Assembly: GCF_020400585.1 (NCBI RefSeq)
Contig: NZ_JAINVF010000011.1
Span: 62,001 to 126,000 of the forward strand
Length of the DNA: 64,000 nt
Direction: 5' to 3'
From: Streptomyces sp. NK08204
GTDB taxonomy: Bacteria > Actinomycetota > Actinomycetes > Streptomycetales > Streptomycetaceae
Shown here in pieces: positions 52,290 through 60,628 of this stretch (the stretch's first letter is position 1; the number at the start of each line of letters is the position of its first letter). Below the pieces are notes generated by a model, which worked only from the letters and a program-made list of their open reading frames with translations, was not told the DNA's origin and searched no databases. Both the position numbers and the translations under genes were made by a program.

Positions 52290-54851
52290 TCAATCCCGGT
52301 AGGAGCCGAGGTGCCGGATGTCGGCCTGTTCCAGGGTCACCGAGCCGTTCTCGGCGAAGACCTGCACTCCCTGGCCGGCGGGGTCGGGGAAGATCTGGTC
52401 GGTGATCACTGCCTCGCCGCTGCCGCCGAAGACCTCGACGGACGACCAGTCGACGAGGACCCGCAGCCTCACCTTGCCGTTCCTGGCCTGCAGCGGTGCG
52501 CGCTGGACGCCGGGGAAGGCGCTGCTGAAGTCCACGGCTCCGGAGTGGGTGCGGTCCACGTACAGCTCCTGCGTCGTGGTGTCGTACCCGATGACGGTCT
52601 CCTCTCCCCCGGCGCCGGTGCGCACCTTCAGACCGAACCGTTCGGCGTCCTCGAGGGAGAAGGTCGCCTCGATGTCGAGTGCCTTGCCCTCGGCCTCCGG
52701 GCCGATCAGCGGCCGGGAGGTGCTCGTGACCGTGACGCCGGACGCGGTCGCCGTGTCTCCCTGCCGCAACGAATCCAGGCTGTTCACGGGCTTGCTGATC
52801 AGCCGGATCCTGCCGTCGATGGTGCGCAGGGCCATCTCCCTGGGGACGCTCTGCGCGCTGCGCCAGGGCGAGGTGGGGATGGATCCCCCGTACTCCCAGT
52901 CGTTCATCCAGCCGATCATGTACCGCTTGTCGCCCGGGGCGTTCTGCCAGGACACCGCCGCGTAGTAGTCCTTGCCGTAGTCGGCCCAGTCGGCGCGCTG
53001 CACCACGGACTTGGCGGGGGCGTCGGCGGCGGTGAACTGATCGGCCAGGATGTGGCCCCAGCCGCCGGAGTTCATGTCGACGATCTGGATCTGGGCCTTT
53101 TTGCCCACATAGGGGCGCATGTCGAAGGAGGCCCAGTCCAGGCTCTCACTGTCGGAGCCTGTCGCGCTGCGCACCACCGTGCCGTCGACCAGCAGGTTGA
53201 CCGACGTCTCCCGGGAGACCGGCTGGGCCTGGGTGTCGGACAGCACGATGTGGTCGACGTTGATGTGGCCCCAGCCGCCGGTGTTGTCGTCGACGATCCT
53301 GATCTGCGCCTTCCTGCCGGCGAGGTCGCGCACGTCCCACGAGGCCCAGTTGAGGGCCTCGGCCTCGTCTCCGGTGGCGCTGCGCACCACGTTGCCGTCG
53401 ACGAGGAGTTCCACGGCGGTGGGACCGGCGTCGCCGGCGGGGTGGTGGCCGCCGCCGATGAGGAAGTCGACGTAGTCCTTGTCGATGGTGAACTCGGGCG
53501 AGGTGAGCGTGCCGGTGGTGGAGTCGCCGTTCAGGTAGGTGTTGACCAGGCCGTCGCCCAGCCATCCGGAGACCTCTTGCTGGTCGGGGAGGGTGCCGGT
53601 GGCCGGTGCGGTGCCGAAGGCGTCCCCGGTCGTCGTCCAGTCACCGTAGGTGCCGCCCTCGAAATCGGCGAGGACCGTCCCGTCGGGGGGAGTTCCCCGC
53701 TCCATGACGGTTCCGTCCCGGTGCGGGTGCCGTCCTCCGCCGACCTTGAAGTTCAGGTACGGGCTGTCGACCGTGAAAGAGGGTGAGGTGAGGGTGCCGG
53801 TGGTGGAGTCTCCGCCGTGGAAGCTGTCGGCGAGGCCCTGGCCGTCGAAACCGTCGACGGTCCCCTGCCCGTCGACCGCACCGGCGGCCGGTCCCTGGCC
53901 GAACGCGGTCCCGGCGGTCGTCCACGCACCGAAGTCGGCGCCTTCGAAGTCCTGCACGACTGTGCCGGCGGGCGGGGTGTACGTGCCCTTGTCGTCGGCC
54001 GTGAACCTCCTGCCGTCGAAGTCGCCGATGAAGTACTGGGCGCCCGACCCTCCGGTGATGCCACCGGGGTTGATGTTGACGACCAGGACCCACTTGACGT
54101 GGTTCTCGTCCCCGTCGACCGCCAGCGGGAACAGGTCGGGGCACTCCCACGCACCGCCCGTGGCGCCGGCCGGACCGAACTCGCTGAGCAGGTTCCAGTC
54201 CTTGAGGTTCTTCGACGAGTAGAACCGCACTTTGTGCTCGGTGGCCAGCGACACCGTCATCAACCAGCTTTTCGTCGGCTCGTACCACTGGACCTTGGGG
54301 TCACGGAATTCCCTGGACCCGATGTCGAGCACCGGGTTGCCCTGGTACTTGGTCCAGGTGCGGCCACGGTCGAGGCTGTAGGCCAGTGACTGCGCCTGCT
54401 TGCCCGTGTCCTTGAAGGCGCTGGTGTAGACCGCCACCATGGGCGGGTTCGTCTTGGTGCCGAAACCGGTGGTGTTGTTCCAGTCGACGACCGCACTGCC
54501 GGAGAACACCATCTCCTTGTCGTCGTACGGCAACGCGAGCGGCAGGTCCTTCCAGTGCACCAGGTCCGTGCTCACCGCGTGTCCCCAGGACATGTTCCCC
54601 CATGTGTTGCCGTCGGGGTTGTACTGGTAGAAGAGGTGGTACTCGCCCTTGTAGTACACGAGGCCGTTGGGGTCGTTCATCCAGTTCTTCTGCGGGGTGA
54701 AGTGGAACTGGGGGCGGTAGGTCTCGGAGTACGGCGGGGTGTCGGCGGCGACGGCCTGAGGGACGAGCGGGGCGGCGGAGAGGGCGCAGACGGTGGCCAC
54801 CGCCGCGATCAGCCGCATGCGGGCAGGCCGGGATACGCGTCCAGAGCTCAT
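52290..54851 (-). CDS. Secreted GH32 levanase/fructan hydrolase
   Basis: Exported beta-fructosidase of 853 residues that would hydrolyse levan or inulin to fructose. Sec signal: MRLIAAVATVCALSAAPLV (12-30), cleavage near AVA-A. GH32 catalytic residues: nucleophile Asp60 in WMNDPNG, transition-state Asp184 in FRDP, and acid/base Glu236 in WECPD. A 315-residue insert (about 297-612) splits the propeller between GDFDGRRFT and DWADYGKDYYAAVSW. It contains two copies of a DFEG...GTLTSP...GGGxHP module (299-376, 396-471) and two of a LLVDGxVVRSATG...GGWGHI module (479-539, 551-610), probably carbohydrate-binding. ATG 54851 has AGGAG upstream. A LacI-type operator controls it. Confidence 0.93.
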   Translation of the reverse strand: MSSGRVSRPARMRLIAAVATVCALSAAPLVPQAVAADTPPYSETYRPQFHFTPQKNWMNDPNGLVYYKGEYHLFYQYNPDGNTWGNMSWGHAVSTDLVHWKDLPLALPYDDKEMVFSGSAVVDWNNTTGFGTKTNPPMVAVYTSAFKDTGKQAQSLAYSLDRGRTWTKYQGNPVLDIGSREFRDPKVQWYEPTKSWLMTVSLATEHKVRFYSSKNLKDWNLLSEFGPAGATGGAWECPDLFPLAVDGDENHVKWVLVVNINPGGITGGSGAQYFIGDFDGRRFTADDKGTYTPPAGTVVQDFEGADFGAWTTAGTAFGQGPAAGAVDGQGTVDGFDGQGLADSFHGGDSTTGTLTSPSFTVDSPYLNFKVGGGRHPHRDGTVMERGTPPDGTVLADFEGGTYGDWTTTGDAFGTAPATGTLPDQQEVSGWLGDGLVNTYLNGDSTTGTLTSPEFTIDKDYVDFLIGGGHHPAGDAGPTAVELLVDGNVVRSATGDEAEALNWASWDVRDLAGRKAQIRIVDDNTGGWGHINVDHIVLSDTQAQPVSRETSVNLLVDGTVVRSATGSDSESLDWASFDMRPYVGKKAQIQIVDMNSGGWGHILADQFTAADAPAKSVVQRADWADYGKDYYAAVSWQNAPGDKRYMIGWMNDWEYGGSIPTSPWRSAQSVPREMALRTIDGRIRLISKPVNSLDSLRQGDTATASGVTVTSTSRPLIGPEAEGKALDIEATFSLEDAERFGLKVRTGAGGEETVIGYDTTTQELYVDRTHSGAVDFSSAFPGVQRAPLQARNGKVRLRVLVDWSSVEVFGGSGEAVITDQIFPDPAGQGVQVFAENGSVTLEQADIRHLGSYRD

Positions 54852-54964
54852 CGGGGTCTCCTGTGATGCGGCCGTCCGCACGGCGACGCCGGCAGCCCCG
54901 ACACGGACGGACCGAAGAGTGAGGCCCTGGCCCGCTGCGTCGTCCACGTCGCCGGACCAGGGGT

Positions 54965-54992
54965 GTCATCGTTGACTTGTGTCATCGATGAC
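54965..54992. promoter_or_regulatory. Tandem LacI-type operator for the levanase gene
   Basis: GTCATCGTTGAC (54965-54976), four bases, then the perfect palindrome GTCATCGATGAC (54981-54992). Centres are 16 bp apart. The central CG and symmetry are typical of LacI-family operators. It lies 14 bp downstream of the levanase -10 region. Confidence 0.8.
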
Positions 54993-55005
54993 ATCGAGTG
55001 GCCAG

Positions 55006-55035
55006 ATGATGGGCGCAACCGGACCGGCACGTCAA
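55006..55035 (-). promoter_or_regulatory. Levanase promoter
   Basis: On the minus strand TTGACG (55030-55035) and CATCAT (55006-55011) are 18 bp apart, with transcription expected to run into the operator. The hexamers are identical to those of the transporter promoter at 56155-56183. Confidence 0.6.
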
Positions 55036-55075
55036 CCGTTCGGACGTGATTGCCCCGGGACGGCCCGCGCGCTCG

Positions 55076-56038
55076 TCATGCGCCGTTCGACGCCACGAGC
55101 TGTCCCAGCCGGCTCCGCCACGGCGGGTTGGGGCCGGCCACCGAGCAGGTCAGGGCCGCGACCTGGATGGCGAACGCCGCGGCTTCCGCGACCTCGTCGA
55201 GACGGAGGTCCGTCAGCCGGCCGCCGAGGAGCCCGTGAGCGCCGAGGTGATGGAGCAGGCCGGCGGTGAAGGAGTCCCCCGCTCCGACCGTGTCGACGAC
55301 CCGGGTCGCCACGGCGGGCACCTGCAGCCGTTCACCGTCGAGTGAGACCAGGGCGCCGTCGGCGCCGCGCGTGATCACGACGAGCCGCGCCCCCGCGGCG
55401 TGCCAGGTGTCGCACGCCTGCTCGGGCGGGGTGCCCGGCAGCAGGAGTTCCAGGTCGTCCTCGCTCAGCCGCAGCACGTCGGCGAGGCGGCACCAGCGCT
55501 GGAGTCTCGCGCGGTAGACCTCGGGGTGCACCAGCAGGGGCCGGACGTTGGGATCGATGCTGATGGTGGCCCAGGTGGAGGCCGCTGCCAGGAACTCCTC
55601 CACCACCGCCGCCCCGGGCTCCAGGACCAGGGCCAGCGAGCCGGTGTGCACGCAGGCCGTCTCGGACAGATCGACCCTGGCCAGCTCCTCGTCCGTCCAC
55701 TGCCAGTCGGCGGTGGCCTGTGCGTGGAAGGAGAACGTGGCCTGCCCCTTCGCGTCCAGCTCGGCGACCGCGAGGGTACTGGGCTCCGCGGCCGGGACGG
55801 CATACGACAGGTCCACCCCGGATGCCTCCAGATGGGCCCCGAACAGCCGGCCGAACACATCACCGGACAGCCGCGCGAGGAGACGGGCCGGGGTGCCGAG
55901 CCGGGCGAGCGCCACGGCCGTGTTGGCGGGTCCGCCGCCGGGCAGCACCCGCAGGGCGAGTTGGGTCGCTGTGCTTGCGGGTTCGACGAACGCGTCGGCG
56001 ACGCATTCGCCCAGGACGGTGATCTGACGCGGGCTCAT
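55076..56038 (-). CDS. PfkB-family sugar kinase, probable fructokinase
   Basis: Ribokinase-family kinase of 320 residues, expected to phosphorylate fructose released from levan and imported by the neighbouring ABC system. Signature 1 is seen around VLPGGGPANTAVALARLG (35-52) and signature 2 as DTVGAGDSFTAGLLHHLG, where the last Asp of GAGD is the catalytic base. LVVITRGADGALV is the ATP-binding strand. ATG at 56038 has a GAAGAG site about 8 bases upstream. The divergent operator at 56198-56225 is 160 bp upstream and could also control it. The stop is 41 bp before the levanase promoter. Confidence 0.88.
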   Translation of the reverse strand: MSPRQITVLGECVADAFVEPASTATQLALRVLPGGGPANTAVALARLGTPARLLARLSGDVFGRLFGAHLEASGVDLSYAVPAAEPSTLAVAELDAKGQATFSFHAQATADWQWTDEELARVDLSETACVHTGSLALVLEPGAAVVEEFLAAASTWATISIDPNVRPLLVHPEVYRARLQRWCRLADVLRLSEDDLELLLPGTPPEQACDTWHAAGARLVVITRGADGALVSLDGERLQVPAVATRVVDTVGAGDSFTAGLLHHLGAHGLLGGRLTDLRLDEVAEAAAFAIQVAALTCSVAGPNPPWRSRLGQLVASNGA

Positions 56039-56154
56039 GGGCGGCTCTTCTCTGCGAACGTGGGGGCAAACCGGGGCAGTCCTGGCACAGACCGGCGAGC
56101 AGCTGGGCTCGGGAAGCCACTGGGGCGTTGCCGATTTGTGACAGGTGCAAGGCA

Positions 56155-56183
56155 TTGACGTTGCCGGATACGGAGTCCATCAT
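56155..56183 (+). promoter_or_regulatory. Sugar ABC transporter promoter
   Basis: TTGACG (56155-56160) and CATCAT (56178-56183) are 17 bp apart. The expected transcription start falls just before the tandem operator at 56198. Same hexamers as the levanase promoter. Confidence 0.6.
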
Positions 56184-56197
56184 CCTCGGCAAGCAGT

Positions 56198-56225
56198 GTC
56201 AACGATGACATAAGTCAACGTTGAC
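56198..56225. promoter_or_regulatory. Tandem LacI-type operator for the sugar ABC operon
   Basis: GTCAACGATGAC (56198-56209), four bases, then the perfect palindrome GTCAACGTTGAC (56214-56225). Spacing and sequence mirror the operator before the levanase gene. Confidence 0.8.
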
Positions 56226-56284
56226 ACCCGGACGGCATACCTCGATGCCGACCGCGCCGCCCGCAATTCCGCAGGAGTTCAGTC

Positions 56285-57307
56285 ATGTCTCGCACCCTTC
56301 GTCTGCCCCTCTCCCTCATCAGAGCTGCCGCGTGCACGGGCATCGCGGCCCTCACTCTGACGGCCTGCGGATCCGGCTCCGGGTCGAGCTCCGGCGCCGA
56401 CGGCTCGGGCAGCGTCAAGATCGGTCTGATCACCAAGACCGACACCAACCCGTTCTTCGTGAAGATGAAGGAAGGCGCGGAGAAGGCCGCCAAGGAGAAC
56501 GGCGCCCGACTGGTCACCGCCGCGGGCAGGTTCGACGGTGACAACGCCGGTCAGGTCACCGCAGTCGAGAACATGGTCGCCTCGGGCGTGAAGGGCATCC
56601 TGATCACCCCCAGCGACTCGAAGGCGATCGTGCCCGCGATCCAGAAGGCCCGCGCCAAGGGCGTCCTGGTCATCGCCCTGGACACCCCGACCGAGCCGCA
56701 GAGCGCGGTCGACGCCCTCTTCGCCACCGACAACCTCAAGGCCGGCGAGCTGATCGGCGAGTACGCCAAGGCCGCCATGAAGGGCCGGACCGCCAAGATA
56801 GCCACCCTCGACCTCGCGCCGGGCGTCTCCGTCGGAGTCCAGCGGCACAACGGCTTCCTCAAGGGCTTCGGTATCGGCGAGAAGGACCCGGCGGTCGTCT
56901 GCTCCCAGGACACGGGCGGCGACCAGGCCAAGGGCCAGACCGCGATGGAGAACTGCCTGCAGAAGGCGCCGGGCATCAACGTCGTCTACACCATCAACGA
57001 ACCCGCGGCCCTCGGCGCGTACACCGCCCTCAAGGCCAAGGGCCGGGAGAAGGACGTCCTGATCGTGTCCGTCGACGGCGGCTGCACCGGCACCCAGGCG
57101 GTCAAGGACGGCAAGATCGCCGCGACGTCGCAGCAGTACCCGCTGAAGATGGCCGCCGAGGGCGTCAAGGCCGTCGTGACCTACGCCAAGAACGGCAAGA
57201 AGGCGTCCGGTTACACCGACACCGGCGCCACCCTGATCTCCGACAAGACGCAGCCGGGGGTCGCCTCCAAGGACACCGCCTACGGCCTGGAGAACTGCTG
57301 GGGCTGA
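56285..57307 (+). CDS. Sugar-binding lipoprotein, probable fructose ABC system
   Basis: Solute-binding protein of 340 residues of the ribose/fructose (FrcB-like) family. The signal peptide ends in the lipobox LTAC (Cys28), so it is membrane anchored. Mature segments KIGLITKTDTNPFFVKMKEGA, VKGILITPSDSKAIVPAI, VLVIALDTPTEPQSAVDALFATDN and VVYTINEPAALGAY are typical of FrcB-like proteins; two Cys near GGCTGTQ and ENCW may form a disulfide. AGGAG lies 8 bases upstream of ATG 56285. It is the first gene of the binding protein-permease-ATPase-lacI run and is regulated by the tandem operator. Confidence 0.92.
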   Translation: MSRTLRLPLSLIRAAACTGIAALTLTACGSGSGSSSGADGSGSVKIGLITKTDTNPFFVKMKEGAEKAAKENGARLVTAAGRFDGDNAGQVTAVENMVASGVKGILITPSDSKAIVPAIQKARAKGVLVIALDTPTEPQSAVDALFATDNLKAGELIGEYAKAAMKGRTAKIATLDLAPGVSVGVQRHNGFLKGFGIGEKDPAVVCSQDTGGDQAKGQTAMENCLQKAPGINVVYTINEPAALGAYTALKAKGREKDVLIVSVDGGCTGTQAVKDGKIAATSQQYPLKMAAEGVKAVVTYAKNGKKASGYTDTGATLISDKTQPGVASKDTAYGLENCWG

Positions 57308-57345
57308 GCCGCCCGCCGCCGAGCCGTCACCGTTCTAAACCGCTC

Positions 57346-57367
57346 AGCGGGGCGGCCGGCCCCCGCT
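57346..57367 (+). terminator. Intercistronic hairpin after the binding-protein gene
   Basis: AGCGGGG (57346-57352) pairs with CCCCGCT (57361-57367). In ABC operons such hairpins often stabilise the binding-protein mRNA or partly terminate transcription, raising binding protein over permease. Role inferred. Confidence 0.45.
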
Positions 57368-57435
57368 TCCCGCCCCGGGACGGCCGCTTCCCTCGTCCTT
57401 CCCCAAGGACCTCTGTCTTCCGACAAGGACTTCGC

Positions 57436-58449
57436 ATGACCGCCACGTCCACGCCACCCTCCACATCGACGCCGTACGCCGAGCTCAAAGCACCGACCAC
57501 GGTCCGCAGACTGCTCACGCAACCGACCACCGGCCCGCTGCTCGCCCTCCTTCTGGCCTGTGTCTTCTTCTCCGCCTCGACCGACCAGTTCCTCACGGGC
57601 GGGAACTTCTCGCTGATCGTGCAACAGGTCATGGTGGTCGGCACGCTGGCCATCGGCCAGACGCTGATCATCCTCACGGCCGGCATCGACCTGTCGTGCG
57701 GGGCCGTGATGGCGTTCGGCAGCATCGTGATCGCCAAGACGGCGGCCGAGGGCTCCCTGCCGCCACTGGCCGCCATCGCTCTGGGCCTGGTCGTCTGCGG
57801 CGGCTTCGGCCTGCTCAACGGGCTGCTGGTGCAGAAGGTCCCGCTGCCGCCGTTCATCGTGACCCTCGGCATGCTCAACGTGGCGTTCGCGCTGACCCAC
57901 ATCTACTCGGAGGAGCAGACGGTCACCAGCCTGCCCGGCCCGCTGACGGCCCTCGGCAGGACCTTCCCGCTCGGCCACACCGACATCACCTACGGCTCCC
58001 TGGTCACCATCGCCCTCTTCCTCCTCCTCAGCTACGCGCTGAGCAGCACCGGCTGGGGCCGGCACGTCTACGCCCTGGGCAACAGCCAGGAGGCGGCCCG
58101 GCTGAACGGCATCCGCACGTCCCGGCTGACCATCGGCGTGTACACCGTCGCCGGCCTGCTCTACGGCATCGCCGCCCTGCTGCTCATCTCCCGCACCGGA
58201 GTCGGCGACCCGCAGGCCGGGCAGACCGACAACCTCGACAGCATCACCGCCGTGGTCCTGGGCGGCACCAGCCTCTTCGGCGGACGCGGGTCGGTCCTGG
58301 GCACCTTCATCGGCGTCCTCATCGTCGGCGTCTTCCGCAACGGCCTGCAGCTGATGGGCGTCGCCTCCATCTACCAGACCCTGATCACCGGCGTCCTGGT
58401 GATCCTCGCGGTGACCGTCGACCAGATCTCCCGGAAGAAGGCCGCATGA
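57436..58449 (+). CDS. Sugar ABC permease (FrcC/RbsC-like)
   Basis: Integral membrane permease of 337 residues with about eight to ten hydrophobic segments. Family markers: MVVGTLAIGQTLIILTAGIDLSCGAVMAFG, the cytoplasmic EAA-like loop YALGNSQEAARLNGI, and ITAVVLGGTSLFGGRGSVLG. The first 40 residues are polar (Thr/Pro-rich). Its 3' end overlaps the ATPase gene by 4 bp (ATGA). Usual length for the CUT2 family. Fructose is inferred from the levanase, the PfkB kinase and the shared operators. Confidence 0.92.
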   Translation: MTATSTPPSTSTPYAELKAPTTVRRLLTQPTTGPLLALLLACVFFSASTDQFLTGGNFSLIVQQVMVVGTLAIGQTLIILTAGIDLSCGAVMAFGSIVIAKTAAEGSLPPLAAIALGLVVCGGFGLLNGLLVQKVPLPPFIVTLGMLNVAFALTHIYSEEQTVTSLPGPLTALGRTFPLGHTDITYGSLVTIALFLLLSYALSSTGWGRHVYALGNSQEAARLNGIRTSRLTIGVYTVAGLLYGIAALLLISRTGVGDPQAGQTDNLDSITAVVLGGTSLFGGRGSVLGTFIGVLIVGVFRNGLQLMGVASIYQTLITGVLVILAVTVDQISRKKAA

Positions 58450-59282
58450 CCGCCGTCACCACCCCCACCCCCGTCCTGCAGGCCCGCGGTCTGGTCAAGC
58501 GCTACGGCCACGTCACCGCCATCGACGGCGCCGACTTCGACCTGCTGCCCGGCGAGGTGCTCGCTGTCATCGGCGACAACGGAGCCGGCAAGACCAGCCT
58601 CATCAAAGCCCTGACCGGCGCCGTGGTCCCCGACGCGGGCGAGATCCGCCTGGGCGGCGAACCCGTCCGGTTCTCCGGTCCGCAGAGTGCGCGCGCCCAC
58701 GGCATCGAGACGGTCTACCAGGACCTCGCCGTGGCCGCTTCCATGGACATCGCCTCGAACATGTTCCTCGGCCGCGAGCTTCGCCGGCCGGGCGTCCTCG
58801 GCAGCGTCTTCCGGATGCTGGACAAGAAGCGCATGCGCCAGGAGGCCGCCGAGCACATGGCCGATCTGAAGATCGGACTGCGTTCGCTCACCCAGCCGGT
58901 CGAGACCCTCTCCGGCGGCCAGCGACAGGCGGTGGCGGTGGCCCGTTCCGTCGCCTGGGCGCGCAGCGTCGTCGTCATGGACGAACCCACCGCCGCCCTC
59001 GGCGTGAGGGAGTCCGGCCAGGTCCTGGACCTCATCCGCCGCGTCCGCGACAAGGGCATGCCGGTCGTTCTGATCAGCCACAACATGCCCCATGTCTTCG
59101 AGATCGCCGACCGGATCCACGTCCACCGGCTGGGCAGGCGGGCCGCTCTGATCAAGCCCTCCGACTACTCCATGGCGGAGGTCGTCGCGATCATGACCGG
59201 TGCGCTGACCGTGGACGATGCCGGGGGTACTGTCGTAGCGGATTCCCAGGCCGCGAAGGCCGCCGGGGTCCAGGCCACCTGA
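58446..59282 (+). CDS. Sugar ABC ATP-binding protein (FrcA-like)
   Basis: Single-domain ABC ATPase of 278 residues. Walker A GDNGAGKTS, Q-loop TVYQDLAVA, signature LSGGQRQAVAVARS, Walker B VVVMDEPTAALG, and H-loop VVLISHNMPHVFEIAD are all intact, in contrast to the XylG-like ATPase at 47448. Single-domain sugar ATPases like this are FrcA-type, unlike the duplicated RbsA. The start overlaps the permease gene (ATGA). A 10-bp hairpin follows before lacI. Confidence 0.92.
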   Translation: MTAVTTPTPVLQARGLVKRYGHVTAIDGADFDLLPGEVLAVIGDNGAGKTSLIKALTGAVVPDAGEIRLGGEPVRFSGPQSARAHGIETVYQDLAVAASMDIASNMFLGRELRRPGVLGSVFRMLDKKRMRQEAAEHMADLKIGLRSLTQPVETLSGGQRQAVAVARSVAWARSVVVMDEPTAALGVRESGQVLDLIRRVRDKGMPVVLISHNMPHVFEIADRIHVHRLGRRAALIKPSDYSMAEVVAIMTGALTVDDAGGTVVADSQAAKAAGVQAT

Positions 59283-59304
59283 CCTGACGACCGAAACACT
59301 CACA

Positions 59305-59332
59305 GGTTCCGGCCGAGGCCGAGGCCGGAACC
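59305..59332 (+). terminator. Intercistronic hairpin before lacI
   Basis: GGTTCCGGCC (59305-59314) pairs perfectly with GGCCGGAACC (59323-59332) around an 8-base loop. It could attenuate read-through into the regulator gene. Confidence 0.5.
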
Positions 59333-59357
59333 GACGAGCACAGGAGACGTTTGCTCC

Positions 59358-60389
59358 ATGGCAGCGAACCGCCGCCCCACCCTGGCCGACGTCGCACGTG
59401 AAGTGGGCGTCAGCGCCAAAACCGTCTCCCGCGTCCTGAACGAGGACGGACCCGTCTCGGTGCAGACCAGGGAACAGGTGCTCGCCGCCGTGGCCAGACT
59501 CGGCTTCCAGCCGAACCTGATGGCACGCAACATCCGCGTCGGCGGACCGGACACCACGATCGGACTGGTCGTACCCGACCTCGGCAACCCCTTCTTCGGT
59601 GCCGTGGCCCGCAGCATCGAGGACACCGTCCGCGGCCGCGGACTGACCCTGCTCATGGGCTCCTCAGCCGACGACCCCGAGCGCGAACGCAACCTGACGG
59701 ACAAGTTCCTCGCCCGCCGCGTCAGTATCCTGATGATCACCCCGTCGGTGGGGGCCGACCACGCCTACCTCAGGTCCCACCGCGCTGCCGGGATGCCCGT
59801 GGTCTTCCTCGACCGGCCGGGCGTGGGCCTGTCCGCGGACAGCGTCGTCAGCTCCAACCGTGCGGGGGCCCACGACGGCGTCGCCCACCTGATCGCCCAC
59901 GGGCACCGGCGCATCGGCTTCGTCGCCGACCTCCCCACCAACCTGTACACCCGCCGTGAACGTCTGGCCGGATACCGCTCAGCCCTCCAGGAAGCGGGAC
60001 TTGCCCACGACCGCTCCCTGGTCGCCAACGCGCACGACCAGCACGGAGCCGCCACCGCCACCTCCCAACTGCTCGCCCTGCCGGACCCCCCCACCGCCCT
60101 GTTCGCCGGCAACAACATCGTCGCCGTGGGCATCGTCACCGAACTCTCCCGCAGCGGACGCAAGGACGTCGCCGTCGTCGCCTTCGACGACGTACCGCTC
60201 GCCGAGGCGCTCGAACCGGCCCTGACCGTCGTCGCCCAGGACCCCGAGGAGATCGGCAGGACGGCCGCGGCCACCGCCCTGGCACGCCTCGACGGCGACC
60301 GCTCCCGCGCCCGCACCCTCACCGTCCCCACCCGTCTGATCGCCCGGGGCTCGGCGGAGCGCCCTGCCCGTGTCAGGCAGGAAGCCTGA
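59358..60389 (+). CDS. LacI family transcriptional repressor of levan/fructose use
   Basis: Repressor of 343 residues. The N-terminal LacI helix-turn-helix is textbook (PTLADVAREVGVSAKTVSRV with the hinge helix around LMARNIR), followed by the sugar-binding core (TIGLVVPDLGNPFFGAVARS, FLDRPG, GYRSALQEAGL, AFDDVPLAEAL). It probably binds the four related 12-bp palindromes at 54965-54992 and 56198-56225 and is released by fructose or a derivative. AGGAGA lies about 10 bases upstream of ATG 59358. It is 75 bp after the ATPase gene and the stop lies within a terminator hairpin. Confidence 0.93.
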   Translation: MAANRRPTLADVAREVGVSAKTVSRVLNEDGPVSVQTREQVLAAVARLGFQPNLMARNIRVGGPDTTIGLVVPDLGNPFFGAVARSIEDTVRGRGLTLLMGSSADDPERERNLTDKFLARRVSILMITPSVGADHAYLRSHRAAGMPVVFLDRPGVGLSADSVVSSNRAGAHDGVAHLIAHGHRRIGFVADLPTNLYTRRERLAGYRSALQEAGLAHDRSLVANAHDQHGAATATSQLLALPDPPTALFAGNNIVAVGIVTELSRSGRKDVAVVAFDDVPLAEALEPALTVVAQDPEEIGRTAAATALARLDGDRSRARTLTVPTRLIARGSAERPARVRQEA

Positions 60390-60401
60390 CATGACACGGG
60401 C
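60366..60401 (+). terminator. Terminator overlapping the lacI stop codon
   Basis: TGTCAGGC (60371-60378) pairs with GCCTGACA (60384-60391). The alternative outer arms GCCCGTGTC (60366-60374) and GACACGGGC (60393-60401) pair as well, giving two competing folds. Confidence 0.6.
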
Positions 60402-60628
60402 AGTCGGCACGTCCGCCGCGGCCGGCGAAGTCGGAGCGGCGCCGCCCGCGCGTGCCGCTGCCGGTTCAGCAACGGGTCAAGAAACGTTCTGCCTCCGGCC
60501 AAGCACGCCTATGGGTTCCCTCTACGCCCTGGCCGGCGCCCCGACAAAGCCGGATTTGCGCCTTGACCCGGTGGCTACCGTGGTCGCGCCCATGCGGCAC
60601 GCGAACCAACGGGGAAGAGGTGACGGCG

